Source: JAHBVL01 sp963712055
GTDB taxonomy: Bacteria > Chloroflexota > Chloroflexia > Thermomicrobiales > UBA6265
NCBI GenBank assembly: GCA_963712055.1
Contig: CAVQGN010000004.1
Location: forward strand, 248,001-312,000
Direction: 5' to 3'
DNA: 64,000 bases
Shown: in pieces, positions 60,517 through 64,000 of the stretch
Position numbering within the stretch: position 1 is the stretch's first letter
How the letters are laid out: each line of letters starts with the position of its first letter
Notes under the pieces: generated by a model
Told to the model about the DNA's origin: nothing
The model's database searches: none
Seen by the model: the letters and a program-made list of their open reading frames with translations, nothing else
Made by a program: the position numbers and the translations under genes

Positions 60517-61026
60517 CTAGAACGCGTCGATGGCTGACGCGATGACGCCCCAGAGCAGGACGACTAGAACAATCGATACCAGGAGCACGCCGAAAGCAAG
60601 CAGGAGCGTCGCAGTGGCGCTCCTGTCGGCAACCCGCTGTTGAGCGCGTTGATCCGCGAGCGCTGCGTCTCGAATCCGGGCGAGGAGGTCGTCTTCTCCA
60701 CCAGGGGCGCCAAATCCGCCTGCATAGCGGCTCATGATCTGCTGTTGCAGTTCCTCATTGCGGCGACTGGCGTCGTATTGCCGCCGGGTGGCTTCATCCG
60801 CGAGAACCCGATAGGCATTATTGAGCGCCCTGGATTCGTTTTCGGCTGCCGTTCGATTGGACGCGGATGCCCGGTCGGGGTGTGCGCGTTTCATCGCGCT
60901 GCGATAGGCGCGCTTAATCTCGTCGGTAGAAGCCGCCTGATTCGTGCCGAGTAGCCGGTAATAGTCGACGGTGGGATCGATCGTCGGTTGTGCCGTTCTG
61001 GACTTGGATGAGGATGACTCCGCCAT
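60517..61026 (-). CDS. J-domain protein with C-terminal membrane span
   Basis: 169 residues. The J domain (about 22-90) includes VDYYRLLGTNQAASTDEIK and the catalytic HPD in RSAMKRAHPDRAS. It is followed by a charged linker (RNEELQQQIMSRYAGG) and a single C-terminal hydrophobic span (TLLLAFGVLLVSIVLVVLL). This is a membrane-tethered Hsp40-like cochaperone rather than full DnaJ: the Gly/Phe and zinc domains are absent. It is convergent with acsA, only 21 bases apart. Confidence 0.9.
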   Translation of the reverse strand: MAESSSSKSRTAQPTIDPTVDYYRLLGTNQAASTDEIKRAYRSAMKRAHPDRASASNRTAAENESRALNNAYRVLADEATRRQYDASRRNEELQQQIMSRYAGGFGAPGGEDDLLARIRDAALADQRAQQRVADRSATATLLLAFGVLLVSIVLVVLLWGVIASAIDAF

Positions 61027-61163
61027 TGCTACTGCTCCGGCGGCAATGGTAGCGCTCGGGAGACACCACTAGTGAATCGAAGCTGATCCGGGCAACAGGT
61101 ACAATCCGGAAAGCAACGCTGGTCACCTGATCTGCTTGGAATGTTTGGCCCGGGAGAGCAACC

Positions 61164-62045
61164 ATGGACCTTCATCTTGTTTCCGTTCCCTATCGCTATG
61201 ACGAGCATCAGACCGGTCTTGGGGGCGGCCCTTCAGCGTTGCTCGCAGCCGGACTGCGCGAGGTTGTGATCGGCAGCGGCTTAAACCTTGTAGCGGAAGG
61301 TGTAGCGTCGCTGTCGGACGAGGAACGCGAACCCGGCCGAACCGCCATCAATATCGGTCGCCTGGGAGCGTCCACAGCCTCGCTGGTGGCCGCAGCCGCC
61401 AGGAATCAGGCGAAAGCGCTGGTCCTGACCGGCGATGACACCGCCTCGATTGGGGTCATTTCGGGATTGCAGGATGCCCACGGCGCCGGCGCGCGAATTG
61501 GGGTCATCTGGGTCGATGCTCACGGCGATTTCAACACGCCTGAGACCAGTTTCAGCGGCATCCTGGCTGGGATGTCACTGGCGATTATCGCCGGTTTGGC
61601 GGGACCGAACTGGCGGGCAGCGGCCGGGTTGGCGGTGCCCATCTCAACCGACCGGATCGTCGTCACCGGAGTGCGCGAACTCGACGAAAAGGAAGATGCC
61701 TTGATGACTGCGACCGATGTTCAACGGGTGACAACGGCTGATCTCAGAACCGGGTCAGACGCACTTGGCAAAGCATTGGCGACCTTGCGACAGCGGGTCG
61801 ACATGATCGCTCTCCACCTCGATGCCGACGTTCTCGACCCCGCCTACGTGCCAAGTTCGAGCACGCCGACGCCTGATGGACTCGACATTCTGCAGTTAGC
61901 GGAAGTGCTTTCCGCAGTTCTGGAAACGGGAGATGTCGCTACATTAACCGTGTGCGGAATCAATCCAGGAGGTGGAAAGCGCGGAGCAAAATCGATCGCT
62001 TCGGTGCGAGGTGTTTTGGAGACAGCGCTACCAGCCTGGACCTGA
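61164..62045 (+). CDS. Arginase/agmatinase-fold protein with altered first metal ligand
   Basis: 293 residues of the ureohydrolase family. The second metal motif is intact, VIWVDAHGDFNTPETS (DAHxD), as is the third, LHLDADVLDPAY. The first motif, normally GGDHS, reads TGDDTAS (near residue 91): the Mn-ligand His is replaced by Asp. It may use a single or different metal, or act on another substrate such as formiminoglutamate, agmatine or guanidinobutyrate. ATG 61164 follows GGGAGAG. It precedes a SelA-like PLP enzyme and an RpiR regulator on the same strand. Confidence 0.82.
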   Translation: MDLHLVSVPYRYDEHQTGLGGGPSALLAAGLREVVIGSGLNLVAEGVASLSDEEREPGRTAINIGRLGASTASLVAAAARNQAKALVLTGDDTASIGVISGLQDAHGAGARIGVIWVDAHGDFNTPETSFSGILAGMSLAIIAGLAGPNWRAAAGLAVPISTDRIVVTGVRELDEKEDALMTATDVQRVTTADLRTGSDALGKALATLRQRVDMIALHLDADVLDPAYVPSSSTPTPDGLDILQLAEVLSAVLETGDVATLTVCGINPGGGKRGAKSIASVRGVLETALPAWT

Positions 62046-62076
62046 TCTGGTTGGCATCCACCGGGGAGTTTGAGAA

Positions 62077-63183
62077 ATGACATTGTTGACCGACCTCGGC
62101 GTTCGCCGCGTCATCAACGCCGCCGCTGCTCAAACGACGCTGGGAGGCGCGTTGATGCCGGAACAGGTGCTGGACGCCATGCGCGATGCAGCCGCCTACT
62201 CGGTCGACTTGCCGGAATTTCACGATCGGATCGGCGAGCGCATCGCAGTCTTGACAGGAAATGATGCCGTTTGCCTTTGTTGCGGGTCAGCCGCTGGTCT
62301 GCTCCTTGCTGCAGCTGGCTGCATGACCGGACTTGATCGAGACCTTGCCTCTGCGCTTCCGGATACGACAGGCGTGGAGCGAAATGAAATCATCGTCTGG
62401 GCGGTTCAGCAAACCGGGTTTCTCTCAGCCGTTCGCGAAACTGGTGCGAACGTGATCGCCATCGGTCAATCCGCAGATGATTTGAAGACGGCGATTGGCC
62501 CGCGGACGGCGGCGGTGCTCTGGTTCGCCGGAACGCTCTTCGCTGAAGAGACCATTCCTCTGGAAACGATCATCAGCATTGCACACGCGCGTGACGTGCC
62601 GGTCATCGTCGATGCCGCCGACCAGATTCCGCCGTTCTCGGCGCTGTCTACCTACACCCGCGACGCGGGTGCTGACCTGGCTATCTTCAGTGGAGGCAAA
62701 GGGCTGCTGGGGCCACAGGCGAGCGGGCTGATTGTTGGCCGTAAGGGTTTAGTCGCGTCGTGTCGCGTGAACGCTGGGCCGCAGCACAGCATTGGTCGAC
62801 CGGCCAAGGTGGGCAAAGAGGAAATGGCTGGTCTTCTAGCTGCGATCGAACTGGCAAAGTGCACTGACGAGGCTGCAGTCTACGCAGACTGGCTGCGCAC
62901 GGTCCAGCAATGGAAATCCGCGCTCGAGGGGATCGATGGGATAGCACCGAAAATCGTCGACCGGAGCCATAGTGGTCAGCCGGTTCCCCGCTTGATTGTA
63001 TCGCTCGCCCCCGGCACGTTCGTGCCTGAGGCGGTTATCGAAGCGCTCTGGGACTGCAACCCAAGAATTGCGGTGCTTCCCGAAGGAACGCATGCCATCG
63101 CGTTGAATCCTCAGATGGTGATTCCGGCAGATCGCCAGGCCGTTGGCGCAGCGGCGCGTGAGGTTTTCCTCCGGCGACCGTGA
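62077..63183 (+). CDS. SelA-like PLP-dependent enzyme
   Basis: 368 residues, fold type I aminotransferase-like. It matches the SelA / D-glucosaminate-6-phosphate ammonia-lyase group: LGVRRVINAAAAQTTLGGALM, PVIVDAADQIPP with the Asp that contacts PLP, and the PLP-lysine motif FSGGKGLLGPQASGLIVGR. The short N-terminus argues against true selenocysteine synthase. The RpiR-type regulator beginning 157 bases downstream and the arginase-like protein suggest amino-sugar or amino-acid catabolism. ATG 62077 is 31 bases after the previous stop. Confidence 0.82.
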   Translation: MTLLTDLGVRRVINAAAAQTTLGGALMPEQVLDAMRDAAAYSVDLPEFHDRIGERIAVLTGNDAVCLCCGSAAGLLLAAAGCMTGLDRDLASALPDTTGVERNEIIVWAVQQTGFLSAVRETGANVIAIGQSADDLKTAIGPRTAAVLWFAGTLFAEETIPLETIISIAHARDVPVIVDAADQIPPFSALSTYTRDAGADLAIFSGGKGLLGPQASGLIVGRKGLVASCRVNAGPQHSIGRPAKVGKEEMAGLLAAIELAKCTDEAAVYADWLRTVQQWKSALEGIDGIAPKIVDRSHSGQPVPRLIVSLAPGTFVPEAVIEALWDCNPRIAVLPEGTHAIALNPQMVIPADRQAVGAAAREVFLRRP

Positions 63184-63260
63184 CCGCCAACTCGTCAAAT
63201 GTCGAGATTGAATCGAGACACGCTGGCAAAGTGCCTCGGCTTTGTTGACCTCCCAAATTC

Positions 63261-63288
63261 TTGACGACGGTGTGGACTTGGCTACAAT
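63261..63288 (+). promoter_or_regulatory. Promoter of the RpiR-family gene
   Basis: TTGACG (63261-63266), 16-base spacer, TACAAT (63283-63288), 52 bases before the start codon. Confidence 0.6.
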
Positions 63289-63339
63289 GAGAGATAATTT
63301 CTTTCAGCGCATCCAAGTTCATGGCGGTGAGGTTTGGCG

Positions 63340-64000
63340 ATGGATCAATCAGCGAAGTATCGAACGGTCGACTGTTTAACCATGATCGAGCAGCGCCTGC
63401 CGGCGTTACGGGGTGCATCTCGCAAAGTGGCAGAGGCTATTGTGCGCGATCCGTGGGCGATTCTGGGCATGACGATCTATGACGTCGCCGAAGCCGCAGA
63501 CGTCAGCCTGCCATCGGTTACTCGCTTCAGTAGGGCGGTCGGTTACCCGGGTTTCCGTGAACTCGTCCAGGGGATCGCGCAGTCGCTTGGACGGACGGAA
63601 ACGAAGGACCTTGAGGGATTGAAATGGGTGGAGGGCGAGGATTCCGGTCTCCCCTCAGGTTTCGTGGGAGAAGTCGTCCGGCGGCAGATCGATGCAATCC
63701 AGACTACTGCCCGGACACTCAAACCCGAAGCTCTTGCCGAAGCGACCGAAGCCATCGTGAAGGCCAGTCGCGTCACCACCATTGGGCACGGCGGAGCCTA
63801 CGTGCCGGCGCTTGGAATGGCGGTGAAACTCAATTGGGGCGGGATTCCCGCGCATGCCAGCACGCCGGATCTGTTTACCAACCAGGCCATCGCAGTCGAC
63901 AAAGACGATGTCGTCATCGGTATCTCGCACCAGGGTCGGACCCGCGAGATGATCGAGATGCTAAAAATGGCGAAAACGTTTGGAGCCACGACGATCGGGA
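63340..64000 (+). CDS. RpiR/MurR-family transcriptional regulator, truncated by the window edge
   Basis: ATG 63340 follows GAGG with good spacing; the frame is open to the right edge, giving 220 residues so far. The N-terminal HTH_6 domain includes IEQRLPALRGASRKVAEAI and YDVAEAADVSLPSVTRFSR, and SIS-domain strands follow (RVTTIGHGGAYVPALGMAV, DDVVIGISHQGRTREMIE). RpiR proteins sense phosphosugars such as N-acetylmuramate-6-P or glucosamine-6-P. It probably controls a sugar or amino-sugar operon beyond the edge or the SelA-like gene before it. Confidence 0.9.
   Translation, partial: MDQSAKYRTVDCLTMIEQRLPALRGASRKVAEAIVRDPWAILGMTIYDVAEAADVSLPSVTRFSRAVGYPGFRELVQGIAQSLGRTETKDLEGLKWVEGEDSGLPSGFVGEVVRRQIDAIQTTARTLKPEALAEATEAIVKASRVTTIGHGGAYVPALGMAVKLNWGGIPAHASTPDLFTNQAIAVDKDDVVIGISHQGRTREMIEMLKMAKTFGATTIG

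Overview
The window is chromosomal DNA of a GC-rich free-living bacterium. It has no phage, integrase, transposase, CRISPR array, rRNA or recognisable tRNA. The best guess is a member of the Chloroflexota, possibly Thermomicrobia-like. This is inferred from the FF.TGH/GG..FG-type extracellular repeat fused to a sortase at 29082-30221, the Tat-exported DUF4397 and glycine-rich proteins, dispersed CATTCCGAGGCACGAGG-type repeats and frequent GTG/TTG starts. No marker gene settles the taxonomy.

Layout. 1-6899: a co-directional housekeeping run (rel C-terminus, PfkB-family kinase, lgt, an argininosuccinate-lyase-fold protein that lacks the catalytic loop, hflX, purM, an MglA-like GTPase), ending in a tandem 93-94 bp repeat (6992-7272). 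7375-15595: carbon metabolism, with a 3-hydroxyacyl-CoA dehydrogenase, three separate FGGY/xylulokinase-type kinases and a mannose-6-phosphate isomerase. This run is interrupted by a promoter with a LexA-like box, a structured and possibly non-coding transcript, and a Tat-exported glycine-rich protein. 15739-22981: an exported SH3/polysaccharide deacetylase, mgtE, a GNAT acetyltransferase, a CopC-CopD-cytochrome c fusion and a zinc-ribbon protein. 23325-30221: sucCD, an HtrA-type protease, a two-component pair and a sortase. 30301-36278: small membrane and zinc-binding proteins, a sigma-70-like factor behind a hairpin, lysS, greA and a four-domain DUF4397 protein. 36279-41397: an envelope cluster (murJ, B-box membrane protein, WecG/TagA glycosyltransferase, DUF2207 protein). 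41480-43677: a Fur/Zur-type regulator with a Zn/Mn ABC ATPase and permease. 43710-48128: membrane proteins, a type I sulfatase and an L,D-transpeptidase. 48345-55983: a polyamine-type potDBCA operon flanked by an amidinotransferase-fold hydrolase and a histone-deacetylase-family amidohydrolase, with an orphan larC between them. 56092-64000: a C39-like peptidase, an Lrp regulator, acsA, a J-domain membrane protein, an arginase-fold protein with a changed metal ligand, a SelA-like PLP enzyme and the start of an RpiR regulator.

Themes. Genes are tightly packed. Many convergent pairs are separated only by long hairpins, and four share a single YTAR tetranucleotide that holds both stop codons. Central carbon flow (acsA, sucCD, sugar kinases), nitrogen/polyamine handling and envelope building dominate. 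The least explained items are the LexA-like-box promoters (9971 and 30628), the structured RNA region at 10005-10200, several tiny single-span membrane proteins and the catalytically altered ASL-like and arginase-like proteins. I see no defence or secondary-metabolite system.
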